Shown in pieces: positions 43,562 through 52,893 of a DNA stretch of 64,000 nt (the stretch's first letter is position 1; every line of letters begins with the position of its first letter). The DNA is from DASYKS01 sp031404815 (GTDB lineage: Bacteria > Acidobacteriota > Thermoanaerobaculia > Multivoradales > UBA5704). The stretch lies in NCBI GenBank assembly GCA_031404815.1, contig JANNIH010000158.1, positions 1-64,000 on the forward strand, read 5' to 3'. A model generated the notes under the pieces. The model made no database searches, was not told the DNA's origin, and saw only the letters and a program-made list of their open reading frames with translations. The translations under genes were made by a program, and so were the position numbers.

Positions 43562-45235
43562 ATGACTGACCTAGACACCGCAGGTCCTCTAATCGTGGGC
43601 AGCCTCCTCCGCTCCGCCGCGCTTCCGTCTAACCCGACCGAGCTTCGCATCTGCATTTTCGCCCCGCCGCTGGTCGAGCCGTTCCAGCCTTCCCTGACGT
43701 TACCCTACCTGGCGGCGCAACTTCGCGACATGTCGTTTACGCCAGCCTGCCACAACCTCAGCAGCCTCTTTTATGTCTGGCTCTTCCGCCGGGTCCGGCT
43801 CGAATCGATGACTCGCTATGGCGAGCTATCGCGCGCCATCAACACTTTGCGGGACTCGGAAAAGTTCTTCGAGCCGAGAGACTACCAGGACGCGCTCAAC
43901 CGCTTGGACACCTACGTTACCTCGCTGACCGAACACGACCACATACCGTACAGCCTCTTTCCGGCATCACGGGCCTCTGTCATTGAAAGCGGTACCAGTC
44001 TTCAGAGCCTTGTCGAGGCGATGCGCAACACCCTATTAGAGCGCTTCCTGCTTGACTACGTCGGCTTCACCCTGCAACTGGAGATCTACGACGTTATTGG
44101 CTTCTCCGCCACCAACGTTTTCCAGCTCGCCTCCTCGATTTTCATCGCCCGAACCCTCAAGGAGGCTGGAATCCAAGCGCACCTAATTTTAGGTGGGCAT
44201 TCTGTATCGGTCGCAGGTGCGGAAATCGTGCATGGAAGCGAGCTGTTCGACTGCTTTGACTCGGTTGTCTTGGGGGGCGGGGCCGATGTTTTTGCCACCA
44301 TCTGTGACGACTACGCCAACGGCCGCAAGAAGAAGCTCTACCTCTCTTTCGACGCGGCAGAACAGTACCGCTACAAGCGGAGTTCCTTCCCGACAGACAA
44401 GCCCTACCAACTAGAGCTGCAGCACGACATCAACGATCTCTACCTGTCGCCCAACCAGGTCTTTTCCATCTACTCAGCTCTTGGTTGTAGCTATGGCGAG
44501 TGTACCTTCTGCGGCAGCAACCGTGAGAACGCCGCCTATGTGCCGCGCTACGTCTCGGTTCTGGTTGACGAGCTGGAGGCTCTTGGTACTGGAGCCAGGA
44601 TCAACCACTTCAACCTGTGCGACAACAACTTTGATCCGGTACGGGTTGGTTCGTTTTGCGCGGAGTTGGAGCGCCGGAACTTGTCCGGCATCTACTGGCA
44701 GTGCACCTCGCGCGTTTACCGGTCCCTGGACGAGCCACTTCTCAAGCGCCTACGCAAGAATGGATGCGTCATGATGAACGTGGGGCTCGAGTCCGGCAGC
44801 AACCGTATCCTAGAACTCATGAAAAAGGGATACACAACCGAGGACGTCGACCTTATGCTTGACGCCTTTAAGGCCGCTAGCATGCCGGTTCACCTCTATT
44901 GCATCTGTGGTTTCCCGAGCGAGACGGTCGAGGACAGCGAAATGACGATCGCGGTTCTCCTCCGGCATCTTGGTTCTAGTCATAGTGTCTACTTCCAAGA
45001 TTACGAGGCGCAGCTCGCGGCCAAGGTCTTCGCGGACGCCTTGGGGACGGACACGGGGGGGTACAACGCCGAGCGCATGATCGGGCGTCTGCGAGAGAGT
45101 CCAGAGGTCGAGGCGGGTTTTGCTGTCCAGGGGAATCTCTTAAGGCGGCGCGGTTATCCCTTCATCGAGGATCACAATTTTCTCTATCTGGCTAACGAAC
45201 ATAGAATGAGCTTCGAGCGAGGAGCCGAATCATGA
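43562..45235 (+). CDS. Radical SAM protein with B12-binding-like N-terminus
   Basis: A 557-aa enzyme. The first ~260 residues resemble the cobalamin-binding/Rossmann part of the B12-binding radical SAM class: LRICIFAPPLVEPFQPSLTL, YDVIGFSATNVFQLASSIFI and HLILGGHSVSVAG. No DxHxxG motif is evident, so cobalamin may not be coordinated by histidine. The radical SAM core follows with the 4Fe-4S cysteines C309, C314 and C317 (GCSYGECTFCG), then MMNVGLESGSNRILELMKKG and LYCICGFPSETVED. It is the first gene of the island operon and overlaps the binding-protein gene (ATGA, 45232-45235). The substrate is unknown; modification of a peptide, of the imported solute or of a partner protein in the operon is possible. 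Confidence 0.85.
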   Translation: MTDLDTAGPLIVGSLLRSAALPSNPTELRICIFAPPLVEPFQPSLTLPYLAAQLRDMSFTPACHNLSSLFYVWLFRRVRLESMTRYGELSRAINTLRDSEKFFEPRDYQDALNRLDTYVTSLTEHDHIPYSLFPASRASVIESGTSLQSLVEAMRNTLLERFLLDYVGFTLQLEIYDVIGFSATNVFQLASSIFIARTLKEAGIQAHLILGGHSVSVAGAEIVHGSELFDCFDSVVLGGGADVFATICDDYANGRKKKLYLSFDAAEQYRYKRSSFPTDKPYQLELQHDINDLYLSPNQVFSIYSALGCSYGECTFCGSNRENAAYVPRYVSVLVDELEALGTGARINHFNLCDNNFDPVRVGSFCAELERRNLSGIYWQCTSRVYRSLDEPLLKRLRKNGCVMMNVGLESGSNRILELMKKGYTTEDVDLMLDAFKAASMPVHLYCICGFPSETVEDSEMTIAVLLRHLGSSHSVYFQDYEAQLAAKVFADALGTDTGGYNAERMIGRLRESPEVEAGFAVQGNLLRRRGYPFIEDHNFLYLANEHRMSFERGAES

Positions 45236-46281
45236 ATGCAAGGGGAAGGTCTAGAAGCGGCTGGCTGCTGGCATCCGTTGCCCTTCTGGCGTCGGGCGCC
45301 TGCCAGGAGAAGGACAATGGCAACGGATCGAACTCCCCGGGCGCGACTACGTTACCCGTCGTCAAGATCGCCATTAACACATGGCCGGGGCTCGGCCCCT
45401 TCTACGTGGCGCACGCCAAAGGGTTCGATCGCGAGGAGGGAGTGGACCTCCAAGTAGTCATGACGGAGAACACCGAGGCCCGGACTAGCTCACTCATCTC
45501 CGGAGAAGTCGACCTCGTGGGGATCACGCTGGACAATATTGTCATCTCGCGCGCGAGGGGGCTGCCGCTGGTAGTTGTCGGAAAGTCGGATATCTCATTC
45601 GGTGGCGATGGCATTATCGCCAAGCCGGAAATTCGTTCGGTGAGGGACCTCAAAGGCAAGCGAGTAGCCTGCCCGGAGGGGCTTCCCAGCCATTTCCTCC
45701 TTCTCTATCTGTTGCGCCAGAACGGAATGGGGCCCAGCGACATAAAGCTCGTTCCTGCTGACGACGGCGGCCAGGCTGCGTTCCTCTTCACTTCGGGCAA
45801 TGCCGACGCAGCGGTGACCTGGGATCCGTGGATCAGCCAGACCGAGAAGCTTGCAGGTGGCCATGTGCTTATCACTACGCGCGAAGTTCCGGGGCTTCTG
45901 CTAGGTATCGTGGCGGCCAATAAGGACTTGTTGCCCGAACGCGCGGAGCGAATCGCGCGGGCAATGAGAGCTTGGTTCAAGGCCGTGGACTATACCAAAG
46001 CCCATCCCGAAGAGACAGCGGCCATCATGTCGAAAGAGTTCAATGTCCCCCCCGCCGATTTTCAGCGAATGGCGGCCGGCGCTCTGCTCGCTGACCTTCC
46101 GGATACCCTGAAGACCTTTGGAACGGCCAGCCAACCGGGCCCCATCCGTCAGCTCGCAGTGGACGCGAGCGAGTTGTGGATGGCCTCTGGTGTAACAGAC
46201 AAGCCAGTTGCACCTGAAGAGGTAATCGACTGGACGGTAGTGGACAGGCTGCGAGAGCAAGGGGTGGCAGGACATGGCTGA
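45232..46281 (+). CDS. SsuA/TauA/NMT1-like ABC solute-binding lipoprotein
   Basis: A 349-aa exported protein with a signal peptide and probable lipobox (LLASGAC, cysteine ~24). The fold signature of the nitrate/sulfonate/taurine/pyrimidine (NMT1/THI5-like) binding proteins is clear: VVKIAINTWPGLGPFYVAHA, SSLISGEVDLVGITLDNIVI, RSVRDLKGKRVACPEG, and DAAVTWDPWISQ. It would deliver a small organic solute to the permease and ATPase encoded at 50727-52356. Unusually, those genes are separated from it by three unrelated, lower-GC genes. It overlaps the radical SAM gene upstream and the 711-aa gene downstream (8 nt), so translation is coupled throughout. Confidence 0.88.
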   Translation: MNARGRSRSGWLLASVALLASGACQEKDNGNGSNSPGATTLPVVKIAINTWPGLGPFYVAHAKGFDREEGVDLQVVMTENTEARTSSLISGEVDLVGITLDNIVISRARGLPLVVVGKSDISFGGDGIIAKPEIRSVRDLKGKRVACPEGLPSHFLLLYLLRQNGMGPSDIKLVPADDGGQAAFLFTSGNADAAVTWDPWISQTEKLAGGHVLITTREVPGLLLGIVAANKDLLPERAERIARAMRAWFKAVDYTKAHPEETAAIMSKEFNVPPADFQRMAAGALLADLPDTLKTFGTASQPGPIRQLAVDASELWMASGVTDKPVAPEEVIDWTVVDRLREQGVAGHG

Positions 46282-48409
46282 GCGTCCAGCTCTTGAGGTC
46301 TCTGCGAGCGAAATCGAGGGACCTCTCCGGGAGATTGACTCCGAGATAGCGCGCGCTCTAAATGAGTTGTTGCGGAGGTCGCATGAGGGAGGTGGCAAGC
46401 CGGAAATCGCCGATCGTAAGAGCGACTACCCTCCTACCGGCACCGTGCAGAACTGCGAGTTTGGCCTTGCCCTACTTGCCGCCCATAAATGGCTTAAGCA
46501 ACGCAACCGACTCGAAGGGGAGATCGGAGATGAAGCGAAGGTAGTTGATGTTATCGTCTATCTTCTACAAGAAGGAGTGAGCCGACTAACGGAGGTGAGC
46601 ATTGAATTGAAGGGTGGCGAACTTTCCGGAAGTCCAGTATTTTTCCGAGGTGATCCCTATACAACCGTTTTCGTGCGAAGGGGAGACGTTTACGTTTCGG
46701 CAAATCTGGATGCCGCTATGCTCATCCTCGCTTTCTTTGCGGGTGCATTGGAAGTTTATGACCAGGTGATTTCTAGCGTAGAGCTTGATTCTGCGAACGT
46801 TTTGCGCGGTTCAGGGCTGCGAACTTTGCGTGACGCTGGGTTGCTAGTCTGCAAGGAAGCGCTACGCTACGCGATTAGTTGCAGAATTGAGACCGATGGA
46901 CAGTTTCAGGGTTTTTCGTGCGATCCATCCAGCGCCAAGCAAGATCTCCTAAGCAATCAAGATCGTTTGTTTTTCACCTGGACAACTTGCGAAACCCTCC
47001 ATGAGTTACTTGAGTTTTCTGATTGGATTGCCTATCTTGAACGTGTTCTCCCTCAACTTGCTGAGCCCAAATTGGCGACAGAAACAAGAGATCTACTCTT
47101 GGCTTTAGAGCACGATCTCAGCCGTGCCTCAGACTGGTGTCGCAGGACTTTTTTGGACGAATTTCGGAAGCTCGAAGCGCCGCAGATCGATGCTGTTGTC
47201 AGGGCTTTCTCTCCGCTGGGTGACACCGGTCAGCCCAATTCCGATCTTGCGGCGAAGGCTGCTAGCGTTGGTGACTACGTGCGGAATGTCTACTCGATTG
47301 CCCAGTACGCTGCGATCCGTTCCATCGCTCCTACCGGAATAACTATTCCTGAAGTTCGCGACATTTTGGACCGCCTGCAAGTGTTGGTTGAGACTCATAT
47401 TCTTGGAAGCGGCCTGGACGAAGCGAGGCATCGATCCCTTTATGTCACGCTGACACGCTACTATAGCCTTGGCAACGCTAGCAAAAAGGAGTACGAGGAT
47501 GACGCCTATTTTCCGCTTGTCGTACGCTCGCTGGCCGGCCTACTAACAAGGACAGTTGCCTTGCTTGGAGAATCGGAGACACGCGAGTCTATCTTATTGC
47601 TGGTCGCGGATTTCCGAAGGTCGCTACAAAATCTGTGTCAAAAGATGATAGCGCGGCGGCCCGCTGATAAGGATACTGAGAGTGGGGATGAGTATCTTTG
47701 GACAACGGCTAGCTCGCGTCCCTTTCTGCTCTATGCTACTCAGCGCACTATTTTCGCTCTTCTCGCCTACAAAGATTTTCTGTGCGAAATGGAGAGATAT
47801 AAAAGCAGTCCTGCTAGCCCAGGCCGCCCATCTGCTTCTCTTGAAGAGCAGCTTCGGGATGCTCTCGCACGGAGCCTTGCCGACGTGCTCCTCGCGCCAG
47901 TTGTCGAGCTATTCGTCCGCCAAGCGCGGCTCTTGCCAACTCCGTCGCGCACTCCAGGCCTAGATCGAAGTGGCCGAGGGGACATTCCGCAATCGGCATT
48001 GCCACAAACACCCTGGATCCAGGAGATACTTCTGAAATGGCTCCGTGGCTTCTCCGAGGAGTGTGATTCGCAGATTCAAAGCGCTCTCCTCCAGGACGCG
48101 AGTTGCCTTATTGAACTCCGCAGCAAACTCCAATCAGCAGACAAGAACGCACCTGCTGGCAAACTCACTGGAGATATGCAGAGAGTCATGGACAATCTCC
48201 TCGCGGTTGAAAGTCTAAGAGCTCTGAATGAAGCAGGCAAGTGGGAAGAAGACTCGCTAATGAAGGCTCTTTTCGAACACTTACTTCAGGCAACGTTGCC
48301 CCAAAGTCCTGTTCGAGATCGGATGCTAGAAATACCCTTGTGGACCACGATTCGTGATGCCAAGGCAAAGATCGAGGCCCACAATAGGAAGCAAGACAAT
48401 AGAAGGTGA
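46274..48409 (+). CDS. 711-aa helical orphan protein of the island operon
   Basis: No recognisable family. The protein is soluble, predominantly helical and contains no signal peptide, membrane helix or nucleotide-binding motif. An N-terminal segment (YPPTGTVQNCEFGLALLAAH, residues ~53-75) and a central long helical array dominate, ending in a basic tail (KAKIEAHNRKQDNRR). Base composition is far below the window average (48% in one counted line) and synonymous codons use A/T third positions freely. It overlaps the binding-protein gene by 8 nt and precedes the P-loop ATPase by 15 nt. Position between a sensor-type importer and the KGGVGR-CHAT pair suggests an adaptor or the CHAT protease substrate; this is speculation. 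Confidence 0.8.
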   Translation: MAERPALEVSASEIEGPLREIDSEIARALNELLRRSHEGGGKPEIADRKSDYPPTGTVQNCEFGLALLAAHKWLKQRNRLEGEIGDEAKVVDVIVYLLQEGVSRLTEVSIELKGGELSGSPVFFRGDPYTTVFVRRGDVYVSANLDAAMLILAFFAGALEVYDQVISSVELDSANVLRGSGLRTLRDAGLLVCKEALRYAISCRIETDGQFQGFSCDPSSAKQDLLSNQDRLFFTWTTCETLHELLEFSDWIAYLERVLPQLAEPKLATETRDLLLALEHDLSRASDWCRRTFLDEFRKLEAPQIDAVVRAFSPLGDTGQPNSDLAAKAASVGDYVRNVYSIAQYAAIRSIAPTGITIPEVRDILDRLQVLVETHILGSGLDEARHRSLYVTLTRYYSLGNASKKEYEDDAYFPLVVRSLAGLLTRTVALLGESETRESILLLVADFRRSLQNLCQKMIARRPADKDTESGDEYLWTTASSRPFLLYATQRTIFALLAYKDFLCEMERYKSSPASPGRPSASLEEQLRDALARSLADVLLAPVVELFVRQARLLPTPSRTPGLDRSGRGDIPQSALPQTPWIQEILLKWLRGFSEECDSQIQSALLQDASCLIELRSKLQSADKNAPAGKLTGDMQRVMDNLLAVESLRALNEAGKWEEDSLMKALFEHLLQATLPQSPVRDRMLEIPLWTTIRDAKAKIEAHNRKQDNRR

Positions 48410-48424
48410 AGGGGAGGAGGCGGC

Positions 48425-49363
48425 ATGAGGGTGATCACGTGTTTTTCATATAAGGGTGGCTCCGGAAGGACAGTGGCCGCGGCTAACATTGCAGCATCTC
48501 TGGCCTCTCAACGTCCAGCTGCCGCAGTGGAAGAGCCCCTGAACTTCAAGGTAGCAATGCTTGATCTCGACGTCTTCTCAGCAGGCACCCATCGAGTATT
48601 TGACATCGCCAACGAGGCGATTCGTGACAGAGAATTTAGCATTCAAGACTACCTGACGAGTCAAGTGACGCCCGCAGAACAGATTCGCCGCGGGAGCATC
48701 ACGCTGAAAGACGACCTAATGTCAGGCTTCCGGAACTTGCGAGGAGCCAACAGGAATTGCCGCGACGACTTTACGCTCTTTTTTTCTAAGCCGAAACCCG
48801 ATGTTCGATTTGCTATTCAAAAATACCACGAGAACATTCTGTATGAACTGATACTTGAACTCGAGGCGCAGCGCTTCGACTACGTCGTTATCGATGGCGA
48901 AGCAGGAACCAGGGCTATGGCTGACATAGCAATCCGCCTTTCTGATGTGGTACTTATGTTTTTCAGACAGACTTGGCAACACATTGATGGCACCCTCGGA
49001 GTGGCGCTAAGCTTCCAGGAGCAGGCCCAACAAGGAGGAGTCATGCTTCCAATGTACCTGTTGCCTACTTGCGTACCACTTGTTGGTCCAGATGATGGGG
49101 TCTATAGAGAGAACTCGCCTGGGTTCCAACAGCTGAAAAGCCAAACGGAGGACATACCTAGGGAGTCCGGCCTTGAAAGTTTCGTCGCGCAAACGGCGGA
49201 TGGGATGGGATATTTTATTACTAGAGGCATGTGTATTCATGACAGTCTCATCCTGAAAGGAGGGGAGCGAGTCCTTGTCTATGACAGCGAGATCCTCGGC
49301 GACAGAGCGGCTCGCGACTATTATCGCATCGCTTCCGAGCTAAGTCGTCTTCATACTCCTTAG
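48425..49363 (+). CDS. KGGVGR-type ParA/MinD-like P-loop ATPase
   Basis: A 312-aa SIMIBI-class NTPase beginning MRVITCFSYKGGSGRTVAAA. The deviant Walker A is KGGSGRT (10-16), in which the lysine-rich KGGxGKT of ParA/MinD is changed to GRT, the hallmark of the KGGVGR variant clade common in conflict-system operons. KVAMLDLDVFSAG and DYVVIDGEAGTRAMADIAIR supply the A-prime and switch II regions, and VVLMFFRQTWQHIDGT the next strand. Nucleotide-dependent dimerisation could gate the neighbouring CHAT protease or partner proteins. A GGGGAGG ribosome-binding site precedes ATG. It lies in the low-GC core of the island. Confidence 0.85.
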   Translation: MRVITCFSYKGGSGRTVAAANIAASLASQRPAAAVEEPLNFKVAMLDLDVFSAGTHRVFDIANEAIRDREFSIQDYLTSQVTPAEQIRRGSITLKDDLMSGFRNLRGANRNCRDDFTLFFSKPKPDVRFAIQKYHENILYELILELEAQRFDYVVIDGEAGTRAMADIAIRLSDVVLMFFRQTWQHIDGTLGVALSFQEQAQQGGVMLPMYLLPTCVPLVGPDDGVYRENSPGFQQLKSQTEDIPRESGLESFVAQTADGMGYFITRGMCIHDSLILKGGERVLVYDSEILGDRAARDYYRIASELSRLHTP

Positions 49364-49414
49364 TAGTGACGGTATGCCCGGCTGCATTAACTGACGTTAG
49401 AATCCTGGTGGGCT

Positions 49415-50740
49415 ATGAGCGAAATAGCAGACAGCAACGTTTTTCTCATTTTGATGAGGCTTGACCTCTCTGAGAACAACCCGCTTGGTGCGCTGACTCC
49501 CGAAGACAGCTTGCCGAGAATGGAGGAGCATAAGAAGTATACGCTGCTCGCAGGCCTTCTTGATCCTTCCCTTCAGACAACAAGGACGCCACTAATGCCA
49601 ATTTATTTCAAGGATGATGAAAGGCAGCGACGATGGCAGAAACAATATAATAACATCGTGACAAGATTTGAAACTCTGATCAGATCATTCTATGATAGTC
49701 CTGACGGTTACGTACGCAATCCCGAGTTGTTCACCAGTCGGCGGCAAGAAAGAGTTAACGATGAAATCGATCGAATAGGTAGCATGATCTATAGCTTGAT
49801 ACCGCCTAATACTCCACTTTGTAGATGGTTTGACCAGCTCTTCGACTCGGCTGACGTCGGTTCTTCAATCAGGAGGCGACCTGAGGACAAGCACGTCACC
49901 ATTATTACAAATGATTTCAACATTCCCTGGCACTGGATGAAGGGGAGCGCGATTACTCCCTTGCTTTGTGAAATTTGTTCACTGGGTACGTTACAGCTCG
50001 CTAGTCGGAACGTGATCGGCATGAATTCAGACGAAGCTCACGTTTTTGAAGTTATGCCAGGAGAGCCGCCGCGTGCCCTCTTTATCAATGGAACCACTGG
50101 TGCTGACTTGCCCTTCGTTGGCGAAGAGATCGCGTCCCTCGGTGATTTTATTCGGCAAGGAAAGAATCAACCTAGGCGAGGAAGGTTAAAGCCATTCGAA
50201 GCCGATGTTCCGAAGAACCTCGCCAGTTTTCGCGATCTTTGGTGGAAATATCCACAGAAGGCCAGTCGAAATCTGTTTCGGATCATCCATTACTCTGGGC
50301 ACTGGAATAGCGGAGATAGTGAGCTTACTGCGTATGGCGATCCACTCGATGCAGAGAAGCTGAGAGAGTTCGTTGACTCCTCGTTTCTTGCCCTCGACGG
50401 CTGCAGCAGCTCCCGCGGTTTGCAAGCCTGGTCTGAGATGGAGAATTTGACTAGCAAATTGCTCGGTTTTGGGGCGCTCGGATGCGTGGTCACAACTCTA
50501 CCTGTGAAAAACGATCCGATCGCGTCGAAGATTTTCTGGGAGGCGCTCTATAGCGCTTTACTCGCTGATTCCAGAAACGCTACTTTAGGTCAGGCGCTAA
50601 TACGGGGAAGGCAGGCTCTAAAAGCGTACTTCGAAAGCATTGGCTCCGCAAATCCGGCATGGGCTTTCTACCAGTTGATCGGGAATCCCAGCGTTAAGCT
50701 CTTTGAGGAGGAGGGGCACGCCAGTCGTGAGCGACCCTAA
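49415..50740 (+). CDS. CHAT-domain cysteine protease-like protein (cytoplasmic)
   Basis: A 441-aa protein without signal peptide. The N-terminal ~190 residues are unassigned helical/mixed sequence. The CHAT domain follows: residues ~230-435 contain FRIIHYSGHWNSGDSELTAY with H292 (or H296) and FLALDGCSSSRGLQA with C330, spacing and context consistent with the catalytic dyad, then LGFGALGCVVTTLPVKND and AWAFYQLIGNPSVKLF. CHAT peptidases in conflict systems cleave a partner or cellular proteins on activation. The gene is in the lowest-GC part of the island (38% in one counted line), after the KGGVGR ATPase and overlapping the ABC ATPase start by 14 nt. Confidence 0.85.
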   Translation: MSEIADSNVFLILMRLDLSENNPLGALTPEDSLPRMEEHKKYTLLAGLLDPSLQTTRTPLMPIYFKDDERQRRWQKQYNNIVTRFETLIRSFYDSPDGYVRNPELFTSRRQERVNDEIDRIGSMIYSLIPPNTPLCRWFDQLFDSADVGSSIRRRPEDKHVTIITNDFNIPWHWMKGSAITPLLCEICSLGTLQLASRNVIGMNSDEAHVFEVMPGEPPRALFINGTTGADLPFVGEEIASLGDFIRQGKNQPRRGRLKPFEADVPKNLASFRDLWWKYPQKASRNLFRIIHYSGHWNSGDSELTAYGDPLDAEKLREFVDSSFLALDGCSSSRGLQAWSEMENLTSKLLGFGALGCVVTTLPVKNDPIASKIFWEALYSALLADSRNATLGQALIRGRQALKAYFESIGSANPAWAFYQLIGNPSVKLFEEEGHASRERP

Positions 50741-51560
50741 ACAAAGAGGGCGGCACGCGAAGAGGCAGGCGGTGCGCTTTCGGCAGGTCGGCAAGGAATT
50801 CCCGGCCCGGCCCGAACCGATTGTGGGCCTTCAGAATTTTAGCTGCGATATCGCGGATGGCGAGTTCGCGGTAATCCTTGGTCCCTCGGGTTGCGGAAAG
50901 AGCACCGCGATTCGTATCGCCGCAGGGCTTGAGACTGCCTCCTCCGGGTCGGTGCTCGTCAACGGGCGACCAGTCTTGGGCCCGGTGCGAGACTGCGGCA
51001 TGGTTTTTCAGGCCTATGCCTCATTTCCGTGGCTGTCCGTGCTCGACAACATCGCATTCGGGCTCCGGTACTCGACAAGCCTTGACCAACGAGGCCGGCG
51101 AGAGAAGGCCCGCTGCTTCGCCGCTATGGTCGGTCTTGAAGAGTTTGAGAGCGCTTCGATCAGCACCCTTTCGGGTGGTATGAAACAGCGGGTCGCCATT
51201 GCTTGCGCCCTAGCGACTGAACCTTCGATTCTTCTGATGGACGAGCCCTTCGGTGCCCTCGACTCGCAGACGCGCCTGCTTATGCAGGAGCACTTGCTGA
51301 CGATTGTCGAGCAGAGTAACAAAACTGTGATTTTTGTCACCCACGACATTGAGGAGGCCTTGCTCTTGGGCGATCGGATCTACGTTTGCAGCTCGCGGCC
51401 TGCTCACGTCCTTGCAGAGATTGACGTGCCATTCCCGCACCCGCGCAGTCATCTGACGAGGGACAGACGCGATTTTTTTGAAATGAAACATCAGATCTTC
51501 CACCTTCTGCGCGAGGATTCTTACGCCCGTCGGCTCGCGGAGGCCTATGAGCGAAAGTAG
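50727..51560 (+). CDS. ABC transporter ATPase, SsuB/TauB type
   Basis: A 277-aa ATPase with Walker A GPSGCGKST (52-60), Q-loop MVFQAYASFPWLSVLDN, signature LSGGMKQR, Walker B ILLMDEPFGALD and the His-switch VIFVTHDIEEALLLGDRIYV, all typical of the nitrate/sulfonate/taurine importer ATPases. I place the start at GTG 50727, about 10 nt after GAGGAGGAGGGG and inside the CHAT gene, in preference to the TTG at 50703 that would precede the ribosome-binding site. It energises the permease encoded immediately after it (14-nt overlap). Confidence 0.92.
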   Translation: MSDPKQRGRHAKRQAVRFRQVGKEFPARPEPIVGLQNFSCDIADGEFAVILGPSGCGKSTAIRIAAGLETASSGSVLVNGRPVLGPVRDCGMVFQAYASFPWLSVLDNIAFGLRYSTSLDQRGRREKARCFAAMVGLEEFESASISTLSGGMKQRVAIACALATEPSILLMDEPFGALDSQTRLLMQEHLLTIVEQSNKTVIFVTHDIEEALLLGDRIYVCSSRPAHVLAEIDVPFPHPRSHLTRDRRDFFEMKHQIFHLLREDSYARRLAEAYERK

Positions 51561-52356
51561 CCTCTCTCGGGCCACATCTTGGCGCCGCAGATCTAGGAAA
51601 TTCCTACTGGGCTTCACCCCCTTCGCGTTACTAGCCGTGCTCTGGACTGGTCTGGTTCACGGCCTGAAGATTTCGCCTGTCTTTTTGCCTCCCCTGGAGG
51701 TCATGCCCGGAGTGGTCTGGCGCATGTTCGTCGATGAGGGGATCTTGCATGACGTGCTTGTGAGCGTCTATCGGGTTGCCTGCGGATTCCTTATCGCTGT
51801 GGCTGTGGCTACTCCGCTCGGCATGATGATGGGCTACAGCCGTTGGATGAGCCGGCTCTTTGATCCGATCATGGGTTTTGTCCGCTATATGCCGGTACCA
51901 GTGTTTATCCCTCTGACCATTCTCTGGTTCCAGAGTGGGGACAAGCAGAAGATGGTCGTCATCTTCCTCGGTGCCTTTTTCCAACTCGTGCTGATGGTTG
52001 AGGATGCGGCGAGAGCAGTGCCCCGCGACTACTATGAAGCCGCTACTATGCGCGGCGCGCCGCGCTGGCACTTGTTCTTCCGGGTTCTCTGGCCGGCCGC
52101 CCTCCCTCAGATCTTCGATAGTTACCGCATCTGCATCGGGTGGGCCTGGACCTACCTGGTGGTGGCCGAGATCGTAGGTGCCAGCACGGGGATCGGGTAC
52201 TATATCATCAAAGCGCAGCGGTATTTGTTGATTCCTCAGATATTCGCAGCGATGGTTCTCATCGGTCTTCTTGGGATGCTTACGGATCTTTTGTTTGCCG
52301 TGGCCCATTCCCGACTGTTCCCATGGGCCGAGCATTCTTCACCAGGATCGGAATGA
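51547..52356 (+). CDS. ABC transporter permease, SsuC/TauC type
   Basis: A 269-aa inner-membrane protein with about six membrane helices (FALLAVLWTGLVHGL, VACGFLIAVAVATPLGMMMG, MVVIFLGAFFQLVLMVEDAA, AWTYLVVAEIVGASTGIGYY and others). The EAA loop that docks the ATPase is visible as YEAATMRGAPRWHLFFRVLW followed by PAALPQI. Its start overlaps the ATPase gene and its stop overlaps the next gene (ATGA at 52353-52356), so importer and downstream proteins are translated together. Substrate class: sulfonate, taurine, nitrate, bicarbonate or pyrimidine-like; not resolvable. Confidence 0.92.
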   Translation: MSESSLSRATSWRRRSRKFLLGFTPFALLAVLWTGLVHGLKISPVFLPPLEVMPGVVWRMFVDEGILHDVLVSVYRVACGFLIAVAVATPLGMMMGYSRWMSRLFDPIMGFVRYMPVPVFIPLTILWFQSGDKQKMVVIFLGAFFQLVLMVEDAARAVPRDYYEAATMRGAPRWHLFFRVLWPAALPQIFDSYRICIGWAWTYLVVAEIVGASTGIGYYIIKAQRYLLIPQIFAAMVLIGLLGMLTDLLFAVAHSRLFPWAEHSSPGSE

Positions 52357-52880
52357 CGACGATGGAGGAAGTTATGGGAGTTGAAGCGGTTGACTTACCG
52401 ACAGCGGCCGAGCTCGAGCTCGAGCGCAGCCTCGAGAAGCTGAGAGAGCAGATTGCCCGCGTTCCTCAAGATGCCCAAATCATCCTTCTTTCCTTACAAG
52501 CCTCTCTGGGTGCGCTCGACAGGGCACTATCGAGCAAAGATTCCCGAGGGTTCGTTGAGGCGCTGGTGGAGCTGGCTCGTGGGATACTGGAGGTGCGTCA
52601 AGCGGCTGGCATAGAGCGCGACAAGGCGGGAAGTGCATCGTATTTCGCCCTTCTCGCGCAACTCCCGGTTCCGCCCTACGACCTCTGGCTGCCGTTCAAG
52701 GCAGGATCGCTGCGCTCCTCAGACGAGCCCTCATCTCGCTACTCCGCGGCAGCGCCGGTACACAATAGGAAAATCGGCGGCGAGGTTTCGTCACTGCTTG
52801 AGTTACTCGGTCACTTCTTGCCGGATGAGGCCTTCCAGAAGGTCGCCGAAGGCAAGAAGGAAGACGAGCCATCCAATTAA
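52353..52880 (+). CDS. Small helical protein of unknown function (island operon)
   Basis: A 175-aa soluble protein starting at the ATGA overlap with the permease stop. The sequence is mainly helical with a leucine/glutamate-rich N-terminal coiled-coil-like part (ELELERSLEKLREQIARV), a central amphipathic helix and a Pro-rich turn (LAQLPVPPYDLWLPF). No family recognised. Coupling to the permease on one side and the 945-aa membrane protein 13 nt downstream suggests an adaptor linking importer and membrane component; inference only. Confidence 0.75.
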   Translation: MTTMEEVMGVEAVDLPTAAELELERSLEKLREQIARVPQDAQIILLSLQASLGALDRALSSKDSRGFVEALVELARGILEVRQAAGIERDKAGSASYFALLAQLPVPPYDLWLPFKAGSLRSSDEPSSRYSAAAPVHNRKIGGEVSSLLELLGHFLPDEAFQKVAEGKKEDEPSN

Positions 52881-52893
52881 TGGGCTGTCGGTG

